Source of the DNA: Pseudohalioglobus sediminis
GTDB lineage: Bacteria; Pseudomonadota; Gammaproteobacteria; Pseudomonadales; Halieaceae
DNA: 64,000 nt
NCBI RefSeq assembly: GCF_008370495.1
Contig: NZ_VTUX01000002.1
Span: 310,001 to 374,000, forward strand
Direction: 5' to 3'
Shown here: in pieces, positions 25,376 through 34,498 of the stretch
Numbering within the stretch: the first letter of the stretch is position 1
Layout of the letters: each line of letters opens with the position of its first letter
Translations under genes and position numbers: made by a program
The notes under the pieces: generated by a model
What the model was told of the DNA's origin: nothing
Databases searched by the model: none
The model's input: the letters and a program-made list of their open reading frames with translations, nothing else

Positions 25376-27784
25376 CTATGCCGCGGTGGCATCCTGGGTT
25401 GCCGGCTTTTTCGGCTTGATCAGGAAGCAGGCCAGTGCGGGCATCAGTATCAGCGCACCGAACATATTCCAGATAAACATGAAGGTCAGCAGGATACCCA
25501 TATCGGCCTGGAACTTGATCGGCGACGCAACCCAGGTGATTACACCTGCGGCCAGCGTGACCCCGATCAGCGCCACAACGCGACCGGTAAAGTTCAGGGT
25601 TTCATAGTAGGCCTGGGTGAGAGGCATTCCCTGTTTCTCTTTTGCCAGTATCACCGTCAACACGTATAGCGCATAGTCGACACCGATACCCACACCGAGC
25701 GCGATAACAGGCAGCGTCGCCACCTTCACACCGATACCCAGCCACACCATCAGTGCTTCACACAAGATCGAGGTGAGCATGAGGGGCAGCACGGCGCAGA
25801 TTACGCCGGGGATAGAGCGGAAGGTCAACAGACACAGCAGGGTCACCGCGCCGTATACATAGAACAACATCTCGCGGTTGGCCTTCTTGACCACAATGTT
25901 GGTGGCCGCTTCAAAGCCGGAACTGCCTGCGGCGCCCAGGAACTCGGCCTTGGGATTCTCGCCCCAGTCCACGTTGAACTGGTCGAGCGTATCCACCACC
26001 CGGTTCAGCGTCGCCGCCTTGTGATCCGCCAGGTAGATCAGCATTGGCCATATGGAACAGCCCGGGTCGACATACTCAAGCGTTACCAGTTCGCTGACCG
26101 CGTAATTGACCGTATCCTGGTTGCGGAACAGGGACTGCCACTTGGGGAAGCCCTCGTTGATACCCATCATGATCTCGCGGGTCCGCACGTTCAGTCCGCG
26201 CACATCTTCCACGCCTTTCACCTGGCGCAGCCGCCATTCCAGTTCGTTGGCCAGGCTCAGGCTCTCGTGGTCGATACAACCGTCCGCCGGTGTCTTGACG
26301 ATGACCGCGAACACGTCTGTGCTGACCGAGTAGTTCTGGATCATGAAACGCACATCGTTGTTATAGCGCGAGTTCGCGCGTAACTCAGGAGCACCCTCAT
26401 CGAGGTCACCGATTTGCAGATCCTGTGCAACCCATAAGCCGACCCCGGCCAGTACCACCCCGGTGGCAATCGCTGCCGCAGCCGGTCCGGGCTTGGTAAA
26501 GGCCAGCAGGAAACGCCACAACCAGTGCATTTCCTCCATGCTCTTGGGCGGCCGCGAGGCACGCTCTGCGCTCGTCCTGCCTACACCGGTATAGGACAGC
26601 ACGATAGGAATGAGAATCAGGTTGGTGAAGATAAGGACCACCACGCCGATACTGGCGGTTATGGCAAGGTCCTGGATCACCTGAATCTGGATGATCATGA
26701 GTACCGCAAAGCCCACGCCATCTGAAAGCAGTGCCGTCACGCCGGCGAGGAACAGCCGGCGGAATGTATAGCGGGCCGCAATGTAACGGTGCGTACCGCG
26801 GCCAATATCCTGCATCACGCCGTTGAGTTTCTGCGCGCCGTGGCTCACGCCAATGGCGAATACCAGGAACGGCACCAGGATAGAGAAAGGATCCAGTTCA
26901 TAGCCGAGGATAGAGAGAATACCCAGCTGCCACATCACCGCAATCAAGGTACAAGCGATAACCATCACCGTAGAGCGTAAACAGCGCGTGTACCAGAACA
27001 ACAGCAAAGTGGCGATGACCACGGCTACCGCGAAGAAGGTCATGACTGCGAACAGGCCGTCGATGAGATCAGCAATCAGCTTGGCGAAGCCGATAATGTG
27101 AATCGAACGATCGGGATTGTCCTTGGTGTATTTGTCGCGGATTTCCTCGAGCTTCTTGCCCAGGTCGGAGTAGTCGAGTCTCTCCCCGGTCTCGGGGTGC
27201 CGGTCCATCAGCGGGATGATGATAGCCGCCGATTTCTCATCGTTGGCCACCAGGTCGCCCATAATGCCCGCGCGCAGGATATTGCGCTTGACCTCGGCGA
27301 TGGAACGTTCCGATCCGTCGAAGTCGCCCGGAATCACCGGCCCGCCCTCGAAGCCCTGTTCGGTCACCACGCGCCAGCGTGTATTGGGCGTAAACAGCGA
27401 CTTCATCCCGTTGCGGTTAACGCCGGGGATGAAGAAGATCTCGTCGTTTACCTCCTCGAAGAACTTCAGGTTTTCCTTGGTGAATATGGTGCCGTCTTTC
27501 ACGGCTACCACCACCCGTAGATTATTTCCCAGCCCCTTCAACTCGTTCCGGTTGGCCTGGTAGTTGATCACGTACTCGTGTGCCTTGGGCAGGGTCTTTT
27601 CGAAGCCTGCCTGCAACTTGATCTGCACGGCATAGTATCCAAGCACTACCGTCACCAGCGCACAAAGCGCCATGACTGTAGCGCGGTGGTTGAACACCAG
27701 CTTCTCCAGGAAAGTCCCGGAGTTATGGTCAAATTCATTCAGATCCGAAATTACCGGCAGGTCTGACTGTTCCGCATGCGCCAT
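25376..27784 (-). CDS. RND/MMPL family transporter
   Basis: This 802-residue protein has the two-part MMPL layout: helix 1 near residues 38-56, a periplasmic loop, five helices to about residue 420, then a second set. GVSHGAQKLNGVMQD and the repeat-equivalent GVGIGVDYALYVL mark the two TM4 regions with their charged residues. This family uses the proton gradient to move hydrophobic molecules such as lipids or hopanoids across the inner membrane. It is directly downstream of the YCF48 gene (23 bases) and near DUF1329 and DUF1302 genes, a set that recurs in bacteria handling hydrophobic substrates. The cargo is unknown. The start has GGAG nine bases upstream. Confidence 0.9.
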   Translation of the reverse strand: MAHAEQSDLPVISDLNEFDHNSGTFLEKLVFNHRATVMALCALVTVVLGYYAVQIKLQAGFEKTLPKAHEYVINYQANRNELKGLGNNLRVVVAVKDGTIFTKENLKFFEEVNDEIFFIPGVNRNGMKSLFTPNTRWRVVTEQGFEGGPVIPGDFDGSERSIAEVKRNILRAGIMGDLVANDEKSAAIIIPLMDRHPETGERLDYSDLGKKLEEIRDKYTKDNPDRSIHIIGFAKLIADLIDGLFAVMTFFAVAVVIATLLLFWYTRCLRSTVMVIACTLIAVMWQLGILSILGYELDPFSILVPFLVFAIGVSHGAQKLNGVMQDIGRGTHRYIAARYTFRRLFLAGVTALLSDGVGFAVLMIIQIQVIQDLAITASIGVVVLIFTNLILIPIVLSYTGVGRTSAERASRPPKSMEEMHWLWRFLLAFTKPGPAAAAIATGVVLAGVGLWVAQDLQIGDLDEGAPELRANSRYNNDVRFMIQNYSVSTDVFAVIVKTPADGCIDHESLSLANELEWRLRQVKGVEDVRGLNVRTREIMMGINEGFPKWQSLFRNQDTVNYAVSELVTLEYVDPGCSIWPMLIYLADHKAATLNRVVDTLDQFNVDWGENPKAEFLGAAGSSGFEAATNIVVKKANREMLFYVYGAVTLLCLLTFRSIPGVICAVLPLMLTSILCEALMVWLGIGVKVATLPVIALGVGIGVDYALYVLTVILAKEKQGMPLTQAYYETLNFTGRVVALIGVTLAAGVITWVASPIKFQADMGILLTFMFIWNMFGALILMPALACFLIKPKKPATQDATAA

Positions 27785-27807
27785 GTTTTATCTCCGATAA
27801 TTTTTGT

Positions 27808-28890
27808 TTATTTAGGAAGCCCGAGCTTCTGGATACCTGCAGGGCCAGCAACGAGCAGGCTGCCGTCCGGCCCCTCCTCTACCGCATAGATACGGTTGCC
27901 ACTGGTCACCGGCAGCATGGCAAAGGTCCTGCCGTCGTCATTGCTGGCGAGAATCTCGCCGGCAATACCGACGAAAATCAGGGTACCGTTCTCCAGCAGG
28001 GTTGAATCGACGATGGAACTGGTTGGACGCTTCTTGACCTCCTCCCAGCTCTGGCCCTCGTCATCGCTGCGGAACATACGGCCGCGCAGGCCACCCAGCA
28101 CCACCGCGCCGTCCGGGGTTGCCGAAGCGGTGAAGAAACTACCTTCCCAGGGCACCGTTTCCACCAGGGTGGCGGTCTCGGCCTCGGCGTCACCGATCAT
28201 GAACAGCCCGGCTTCACCGCTCATGAAGAAGCGGTTTTTACCCGCCAGGTTGGCCACGTCGAAGACGTGATAGAACGAATCGTTCTCTGTGGTTTCCAGC
28301 ACATGAACCCAGTTCTTGCCCCCATCCTCGGTCTTGAGGATCATGCCATAGGCCCCCAGAACGTGCCCGTAGCTCTCGTCGTGAAAATCGACGGCAAACA
28401 AGGGCTTGTCCGCACCCTGGGAGATGGCGAAGTCCATCTCCTCAACCAGGAAGGGGTACATTTCATTGTCGGGATTTTCTTTCGCGAGTTTACTGTAGTA
28501 GGCCCGACCTTCCTCGCCGTAGCGCAGGCCGTCGTACTGCTTGACCCAGGTCTTGCCACCGTCGGAGGAGTGCAGGATGACGCCCTCATGGCCCACCGCC
28601 CAGCCGAGCTGGGGTGACGCGAAGTAAATGTCGAGGAGACTGCTACGCACGGGTACTTCGGCCTGTGACCAGTTCTCGCCATCTGTCGAGTACAGGATAT
28701 GACCGTGGTGGCCGGTTGCGTACCAGGTGTCGTAAAACTTACTGATGCTGAAAATCAGCGACTTTGCAGCGAGCTCGCTTGGCACCGCGGGCAGTTCGAG
28801 TACGTCATAGGTTTTCGCGTACAGGCTTGCCGAGGCCGGCATCAGTGCGGCGGCGAGACAGACTCCGATCAGCGCTCTTCTTATTCCCAT
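27808..28890 (-). CDS. Secreted YCF48-like beta-propeller protein
   Basis: This 360-residue protein has a signal peptide ending near SLYA and five Asp-box/YCF48-type blades with the motif S-x-D-G-x-x-W, seen as YSTDGENW, HSSDGGKTW, KTEDGGKNW, RSDDEGQSW and ASNDDGRTF. Ycf48 homologues are assembly factors in photosystems, but in non-photosynthetic proteobacteria they accompany RND/DUF1302/DUF1329 genes and their role is unknown. It sits 81 bases after DUF1329, beyond a strong terminator, and 23 bases ahead of the RND gene, so it and RND form one unit. It may be a periplasmic scaffold for the transporter. Confidence 0.85.
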   Translation of the reverse strand: MGIRRALIGVCLAAALMPASASLYAKTYDVLELPAVPSELAAKSLIFSISKFYDTWYATGHHGHILYSTDGENWSQAEVPVRSSLLDIYFASPQLGWAVGHEGVILHSSDGGKTWVKQYDGLRYGEEGRAYYSKLAKENPDNEMYPFLVEEMDFAISQGADKPLFAVDFHDESYGHVLGAYGMILKTEDGGKNWVHVLETTENDSFYHVFDVANLAGKNRFFMSGEAGLFMIGDAEAETATLVETVPWEGSFFTASATPDGAVVLGGLRGRMFRSDDEGQSWEEVKKRPTSSIVDSTLLENGTLIFVGIAGEILASNDDGRTFAMLPVTSGNRIYAVEEGPDGSLLVAGPAGIQKLGLPK

Positions 28891-28925
28891 GGGGCTGTTT
28901 CCCGTTGTTATCCGTTGTTTGAAAC

Positions 28926-28956
28926 AAAAAAAGGGGCGCCGTTAACACAGCGCCCC
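28926..28956 (-). terminator. Terminator between DUF1329 and YCF48 genes
   Basis: On the minus strand GGGGCGC (28956-28950) pairs with GCGCCCC (28939-28933) across a 10-base loop, followed by seven T. It separates the DUF1302-DUF1329 pair from YCF48-RND and may give lower downstream expression by partial read-through. Confidence 0.85.
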
Positions 28957-28971
28957 CGGTTCCAGACTCAC

Positions 28972-30333
28972 TTAGCGAACACCGCTACGTGCCATGCCTT
29001 TGGGCGTGAACCAGCGATCATCCTCTGCAACGCCATTCTTGAACCCACCGGGAGCGGGCTTGGTGTTGATGTTGTAGAGGCCCTGGATCAGGTCATAGGC
29101 GCCGTACGCGAAGTGGTAGTTGGACTTGATGTCGTACAGGTTCGCGCCGTAGGCGTACTGCACGCGCCACATGTTGCCCTGGCCGTCATAGTTCTCGGCC
29201 GCGAGCCCCTGCCAGCTGTCCTCGTCGATGTAGAAACGACGCTTGCTGTACAGGTGACGGCTACCCTCTTTCAGGTTCGCCTCAACAATCCACACGCGGT
29301 GCTTCTCCCAGCGAATCACATCCGGGTTGATGAACTTCTCACCCAGGGTGTCCTTGACGTCCTGGTGGAAGACGAAGTCATAGCAGGAATAGGGAATAAT
29401 CATTTCCTTCTTGCCGACCAGTTTCCAGTCAAAACGCTCAGGCGAGCCGTTGAAGATGAAGGAGTCATCGTAAGTAGAGGTACCGGCAACACCGGGGTTG
29501 GGCGTATCGAATGACACGGCGGGTGCAAGGCGCACGCGACGCTGGCCGGTCAGGTACTGCCAGGCTTTACGGCCCTTACCGGCGGTGAAGTCCGCGCCGG
29601 GCTCGTGTACCAGCAGGATTTCACCCGCGCGGCGAGCCGGTGCCTTGTAGTTGATACGCAGTTTTACCCAGGGAATGTCGCCTATCACCTGGTCCTGTTC
29701 CTTGTACATCGGCAGGACATTGGTCATGTAGCCGGTAGTAGAAAGAATGGGCTTACCATTGGAGCTGACATAGTACGTGTCATAGGTAATGGTGTGGTCG
29801 GTGAGGTAGCGCGTGAGGTGATTCCACAGCACCTCGAGGCCGTTTTGCGGTAGCGGGAAAGGCACGCCGGGCAAGGCATTGGCAACACGCTGGCCACCGT
29901 CTTCCAGGGTAGCACCGGTGGCGTTCTTCATGGTGTTCGCGTAAATCCAGTCGGGCACCACGAAGTCACGCTTGGTGGGGTAGACATGCATCTTGAAACC
30001 GTCTGCACCCATCTTTTCGAAAATGGCCTTGGAGCCTTCGGTCAGTACGTCGGCATAGTCCTTGTAGTTGTTCACATCGATCGTGTAAAGGGGCTTCTCG
30101 CCCGCATAGGGATCGACGTAATTATCGGAACCGGCCACGAAGTTGGCCGGTATGGGGGTGCCGCTGGCATTCCACGCGGGGATGCTGCCGTCGGCGTTAC
30201 CGGCGGCCTCGGCGCCCATGGGCGTCAGGTCCTGCCCCAGGCGCGCTGCTTCCTCGGGGGAAATCGCGGCCAGGGCACTGCCGGCAACAAGGCTGCCGAG
30301 ACAGAGGGCAGCGAGGGTTTTCTTGTACATCAT
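28972..30333 (-). CDS. DUF1329 outer-membrane-associated protein
   Basis: This 453-residue protein has a signal peptide (about 1-22, ending ALA) and the DUF1329 features DLTPMGAEAAGNADGSIPAW, WRYLTGQRRVRLAP-like KAWQYLTGQRRVRLAP, and YDLIQGLYNINT near the end. A LolA-like lipid-binding fold has been suggested for the family. It is paired with the upstream DUF1302 gene (55 bases) as in most occurrences. The start is the first of two ATG codons with GAGGAA seven bases upstream. With RND and YCF48 it likely takes part in moving a hydrophobic compound across the envelope; the cargo is unknown. Confidence 0.88.
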   Translation of the reverse strand: MMYKKTLAALCLGSLVAGSALAAISPEEAARLGQDLTPMGAEAAGNADGSIPAWNASGTPIPANFVAGSDNYVDPYAGEKPLYTIDVNNYKDYADVLTEGSKAIFEKMGADGFKMHVYPTKRDFVVPDWIYANTMKNATGATLEDGGQRVANALPGVPFPLPQNGLEVLWNHLTRYLTDHTITYDTYYVSSNGKPILSTTGYMTNVLPMYKEQDQVIGDIPWVKLRINYKAPARRAGEILLVHEPGADFTAGKGRKAWQYLTGQRRVRLAPAVSFDTPNPGVAGTSTYDDSFIFNGSPERFDWKLVGKKEMIIPYSCYDFVFHQDVKDTLGEKFINPDVIRWEKHRVWIVEANLKEGSRHLYSKRRFYIDEDSWQGLAAENYDGQGNMWRVQYAYGANLYDIKSNYHFAYGAYDLIQGLYNINTKPAPGGFKNGVAEDDRWFTPKGMARSGVR

Positions 30334-30388
30334 AGTTATTTCCTCTTATACGATCTTGGTATCGTTATTCCAGTAGACTAGACCATTC

Positions 30389-32284
30389 CTAGAAGGTTCG
30401 CTTGACCGTCAGGGAGACATTGTCCCGATCCTTCAGCAGACCGCCGATGCCGGCGTTGACCGGACCGAAGTACGCGTTGTACCGCGCCGTGACTGTCCAG
30501 GTCTGGTCGATGGACAACTCAGCTCCGATACTGCCGCTGCCGCGTTCCTCGTCGCCGCCAAAGGTGAAGGGGCTCTTCTCGCCATCGATGGTGTAGGACA
30601 CGGCCATCGGCAGGGTCAAATCCCAGCCCGGGCGGACCTGGTACCAGGTCGGGCGGAATACCGCTGCTATTGTTGATACAACGCGGTCTTCGTAAACGCG
30701 ATAGTCCTCTAGAGGTCTTTCGCCACGGGCCCACTCTTTAGTTAACTCTCCATTCTTGTCGAACTGTTTGGTGTTACAGTTAGTTCCGCAATCTGTAAGC
30801 ATCTGAAATGTCGCTTCGACAATATAGGAACCACCATCCCAGAAACGGCCGCTTTGTAACAAGCCCACGCCATTAACAACTACAGAAAGAACGTCACCCA
30901 CGGGGCCTAAGTAATTGTCGGAATCGTAGTCATCATAGTTACCTTGTATTGGGAAAAGTCCTAAAGCGCCTTCAACAGTATCTTGGAAAGCCTCCGGAGC
31001 CCCGTAAAAGCGTTGCAATCCAATTGCAAGATCTGGTGCTAGTCCAGTATCTACCCGGTAGACAATGTCGGCACCGACACTGATGCCGCCGATTTCCTTG
31101 GCAAGGGAGATGGCGTAGAGGTCGATATCATCCTTGAACAACCAGCCGCCCTGGCCGTAGATGATGGTGCCATCGCCCGGGTTAACAATGGGATCATTGG
31201 GCGGACAGGGCTCCAGTGCGCCCGCGGCACAACCTGCGTTCCAGGCCCCCAGCAATACACCGGCGAGCGGGTTGCCCGCTTGTGCCTGAACGGCCGCCAG
31301 CTGACCGGTGTCAAAACCGGCGTGCAGGCCGTGCAGGTTTTTATCCACGTAATTCATATAGATAAAGCTGGTTTCCAGGGACCAGGCATCAACCCAGTAC
31401 TGCAGGTTAAAACCCCAATCACCACTGTCGTGCTTGTCTTTGTTTCCACTAATACCAGTGCGGAAAGGCGCATCGGGCGAACCGGGCGGCAAGGTGATGA
31501 ATTCAGTGTCTTCGGTCAGGCCTTCGGCCGGGCTGAAGTAGGTGCCGGTTTCGGGCAGGCGATAACGCCGGTGCTCGAAATTGTAGAAGGCGTTCAGGGT
31601 CAGGTTGTCGCTGGGCTGGAACACGGCGGAGATCTTCGCCGTGGGCATGAACAGTTCCTTGGCTTCTGAACCGGGAACAGACAGCGCCTTGGAGAAGTCC
31701 AGCGGCGCCATGGCGCCACCTACACCGGCTATCGCACCGGTAGCCAGCAGGCTGTTACCCCAGTAGATGGTGTGGCGACCGGCGCGCACACCCAGAGAGG
31801 TATCACCAATGGTCCAGTTACCGAAGACAAACGCGTCGAGGATTTCACCGCCGAAGTAATGCAGGTCATCTGCAGCGTCGGTGTACTCGCCCGGGTCCAC
31901 GCTGGGCGAGGCCCAGGTATAGATACGGTCACCGGGGTGATCCGAATCCTTGTAGGCGTGGTCGTACCAGCCGGAGGCACTGATGCGGAAGCCGAAATCC
32001 TGCTTCCAGATCACATCGAACTCGGAGAGTACGTCGATGCGGGTACTGATCAGGCCGCCACCGCTGCGGTCTACCGAGAGGTCGGCATCGTCAGCGAGAA
32101 AGAATGCGGCCCCGCGCTGGGCGGTCACCACATCGTCATCCTGTGCTTCGACGCGGGAGGCGATGTTGAGTTTAACGGTGTTGTCCCAGCGAACTTCCCA
32201 GTCTGGCGACGTGTCAAATTGAAACGCATTAGCTTGCGTGCTGATGGCGGCGAGAACCGACACGGCTAGCAGCTTCTTCTTCAT
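30389..32284 (-). CDS. DUF1302 outer-membrane beta-barrel protein
   Basis: This 631-residue protein has a signal peptide (MKKKLLAVSVLAAISTQANA) and the DUF1302 pattern DWEVRWDNTVKLN, LSVDRSGGGLISTRIDVLSEFDVIW and the barrel ending DRDNVSLTVKRTF. The family is predicted to be an outer-membrane barrel linked to uptake or export of hydrophobic substrates. I placed the start at 32284, supported by AGGGAAG; the frame extends 43 codons upstream without a signal sequence. Residues about 411-541 are encoded by a distinctly AT-richer stretch (30661-31050) with codons unlike the flanks, suggesting a swapped segment. It is the first gene of the pair with DUF1329. Confidence 0.87.
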   Translation of the reverse strand: MKKKLLAVSVLAAISTQANAFQFDTSPDWEVRWDNTVKLNIASRVEAQDDDVVTAQRGAAFFLADDADLSVDRSGGGLISTRIDVLSEFDVIWKQDFGFRISASGWYDHAYKDSDHPGDRIYTWASPSVDPGEYTDAADDLHYFGGEILDAFVFGNWTIGDTSLGVRAGRHTIYWGNSLLATGAIAGVGGAMAPLDFSKALSVPGSEAKELFMPTAKISAVFQPSDNLTLNAFYNFEHRRYRLPETGTYFSPAEGLTEDTEFITLPPGSPDAPFRTGISGNKDKHDSGDWGFNLQYWVDAWSLETSFIYMNYVDKNLHGLHAGFDTGQLAAVQAQAGNPLAGVLLGAWNAGCAAGALEPCPPNDPIVNPGDGTIIYGQGGWLFKDDIDLYAISLAKEIGGISVGADIVYRVDTGLAPDLAIGLQRFYGAPEAFQDTVEGALGLFPIQGNYDDYDSDNYLGPVGDVLSVVVNGVGLLQSGRFWDGGSYIVEATFQMLTDCGTNCNTKQFDKNGELTKEWARGERPLEDYRVYEDRVVSTIAAVFRPTWYQVRPGWDLTLPMAVSYTIDGEKSPFTFGGDEERGSGSIGAELSIDQTWTVTARYNAYFGPVNAGIGGLLKDRDNVSLTVKRTF

Positions 32285-32629
32285 AGTGCTTCCCTCTGCG
32301 AGTGTTGTAGTGCGTTTTGTCTTCAAGGGGTATGCCCCCTGTATTGGTATTGTTTTACATTGGCCAACGGTGCCCGTCGGGTACCGGGTGCTAACACTGG
32401 CAGTTGCCAGCAATCATGCCGCGCAAAGTCTGTCGCCTGTGTCGGCGAAAGCTTTCTCCCCTGGACAACCTTTATATGTTGTATGGTCGCCACGGAACGC
32501 GAATGCACAGCCCACGATATTACATCAGTCGATAGGATGCCACGTATTCGTTCGGGACATGCTTTTGTGAGTTTAGGCCATTTTTCACAAGATCGAAAGT
32601 CGCGACAGGAATATTTGTGCTGCGCCGGA
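32285..32629. other. 345-base gap upstream of DUF1302; probable promoter region
   Basis: No convincing gene or RNA is visible. It lies between the epimerase stop and the DUF1302 start, both on the minus strand, and is AT-richer than the surroundings in places. It should contain the promoter of the DUF1302-DUF1329 unit and any regulator site, but I found no clear palindrome. Confidence 0.4.
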
Positions 32630-33640
32630 CTAGTAAGCGAGCTTTCCCGCCTGCCTGGCCGAAATATAACCGGCGCGGTAAAGCCAGTTGATCGAGTCCG
32701 CCAGCGATTGCTCCACCGGCATAAACTCGAAACCAAAGCGTGAGATGATGCGTGAATTATCCATCTGCACCCAGCGCGTGGCATAGGTCAGGCCCTCCCG
32801 GGTCAGCGGCAGGTCGAGCTTCAGCAGCGGCGCGACACGCTCGGCCAGGCCACCGGCAAAGCGCATCGCGGCGCCGTTCAGGGGGACTTCGAGAATGCGC
32901 CGTCCGGTCAGTTTGCGCAAAATGGGGCCCAGTTCGCGCCAGGGAATATAGTGCCCTCCCAGTATGTAGCGCTGGCTGCCGGTATCCTCCCGCAATATCT
33001 GCAAATGCGCGCGAGCGATGTCCCGGGCGTCCACATACTGGTTACCCGACGTCATCTGCGGCACAAACTGGCCGAGGTAGGTCTGCAGGCCGACGTGCGG
33101 CTCGGTGAGTTCCGGCGCATCGGGACCCAACACCGAGGCCGGGTAGACAATCGTCACCGGAGCCCCCTGGTCCTGCAGGGCCCGCGCGTACTTTTCGCAG
33201 GCCACCTTGGAACGGCCGTAGCCACGCGCATCGGGCGACGGCGGGCTCTCTTCAGTGAGTATCTCTGCTTTCGGGTCATAAAGCGCGGTGACGCTGGAGA
33301 CATGCACCACCCGGCCTACGCCGGCGTCGACGGCGCCGCCGAGCACATTGCGGGTACCTTCAAGGTTGATGCGATACACGCGCTCGGCGTCGGCTGCACG
33401 GGTGGATACCAAAGCGGCGACATGGATGACGGCGTCACAGCCCTGCATTGCGCGCTGCACTGAATCCGGGTCGGCAATATCGCCACAGGTGAAGTGACGG
33501 ATTACGCCTTCACCGTAAACCTTGTTCAGCTTTTCCTCGCTGCGTACCAGCAGGCTGACCTCAAGCCCGGCAGCAAGCAGGGCCTGCACCGTGTGATAGC
33601 CGATAAACCCGGTTCCGCCTGTCACCATGACCCGTTTCAT
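32630..33640 (-). CDS. Extended SDR, NAD-dependent epimerase/dehydratase family
   Basis: This 336-residue protein opens MKRVMVTGGTGFIGYHTVQ, the GxxGxxG nucleotide motif of extended SDRs, and has the catalytic GYGRSK with an upstream serine in HVSSVTALY. The family includes sugar epimerases, dihydroflavonol reductases and 3-beta-hydroxysteroid dehydrogenases; the HVSSVTALYDP-like and NLEGTRNVL regions fit the latter groups better than sugar epimerases. It starts 8 bases after the SDR upstream with AGGGAAGAG, so the pair is an operon. The substrate is not determinable. Confidence 0.82.
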   Translation of the reverse strand: MKRVMVTGGTGFIGYHTVQALLAAGLEVSLLVRSEEKLNKVYGEGVIRHFTCGDIADPDSVQRAMQGCDAVIHVAALVSTRAADAERVYRINLEGTRNVLGGAVDAGVGRVVHVSSVTALYDPKAEILTEESPPSPDARGYGRSKVACEKYARALQDQGAPVTIVYPASVLGPDAPELTEPHVGLQTYLGQFVPQMTSGNQYVDARDIARAHLQILREDTGSQRYILGGHYIPWRELGPILRKLTGRRILEVPLNGAAMRFAGGLAERVAPLLKLDLPLTREGLTYATRWVQMDNSRIISRFGFEFMPVEQSLADSINWLYRAGYISARQAGKLAY

Positions 33641-33648
33641 ACTCTTCC

Positions 33649-34401
33649 CTACCCCACCAGGGCCTGTCCGCCATCCAGGGCAATGGTCTGCCCATTCACA
33701 TAACCCGAACCCTCGCTACACAGCAAGGCCACAAAGCGACCGATATCCTGTTCGCAGTCACCGACTCGGCGCTGGGGAATCGTGGCGATGAATGCCTCGG
33801 CTTCCTCTGGTTGGTTTTCGATCCACCACTTCAGCCCGGGCGACGTTGCATGGGGCATGATCACGTTAGTGCGGATGCCCTCGCCTCCCCACTCGCAGGC
33901 AGCGGCACGGGTGAGCGAGCGAATCGCTTCCTTGGTGGCGGCATAGGCGCCATAGCCACTCATATCCCAGCGCTTGCCTGCGGCACTGGCGAGATTGATG
34001 ATGCAGCCGTCGCCCTTCAGGTGCGGGTAGCAGAGTTTCATCATGCGCATGGTGGCCAGGGGGCCGGATTCAAAACCGGCTGTAAACGCCTCGTCACTGA
34101 CCTCGTGCAAGGTACCCAGGGGCACTTCCTGTGCGTTGTTGACCAGTATCTGCAGGCCGCCGTAATGCTGCAGGACTGAGTCCACACACGCACTCAGCGA
34201 ATCCAGCGATTTGACCTCGCATTGCACCGGCAGCGCATCACCGCCGCGCTGCCGGATCAGTTCACAGGTAGCCTGCAACTTCTCCAGCGTGCGCCCGGTC
34301 ACCGCAACCCGGGCGCCCTCTGCAGCCAATGCCAGGGCAATGCCCTGCCCTACACCCTGCCCGGCGCCCGTTACCAGTGCCACCTTGTCTTTAAGCATCA
34401 T
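33649..34401 (-). CDS. Classical SDR oxidoreductase
   Basis: This 250-residue SDR shows TGAGQGVGQG near residue 12, the Asn region NNAQEV, a serine in NLASAAG where the catalytic Ser is expected, and YAATK. The NNAG glycine is replaced by Gln. It has two adjacent ATG codons at the start with AAAGGTG upstream. It heads the pair with the extended SDR and is 97 bases from the AraC-type gene on the same strand. It should interconvert a hydroxyl and ketone with NAD(P); the substrate is unknown. Confidence 0.82.
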   Translation of the reverse strand: MMLKDKVALVTGAGQGVGQGIALALAAEGARVAVTGRTLEKLQATCELIRQRGGDALPVQCEVKSLDSLSACVDSVLQHYGGLQILVNNAQEVPLGTLHEVSDEAFTAGFESGPLATMRMMKLCYPHLKGDGCIINLASAAGKRWDMSGYGAYAATKEAIRSLTRAAACEWGGEGIRTNVIMPHATSPGLKWWIENQPEEAEAFIATIPQRRVGDCEQDIGRFVALLCSEGSGYVNGQTIALDGGQALVG

Positions 34402-34498
34402 AGCCGTACACCTTTCTGTTTAAGACTTGCCGGCCAGTATCACCCGAGCATTCGATAGCCGGGTAAACCCGGCTGGCCTTTTCTGCTGACATTTGCGT

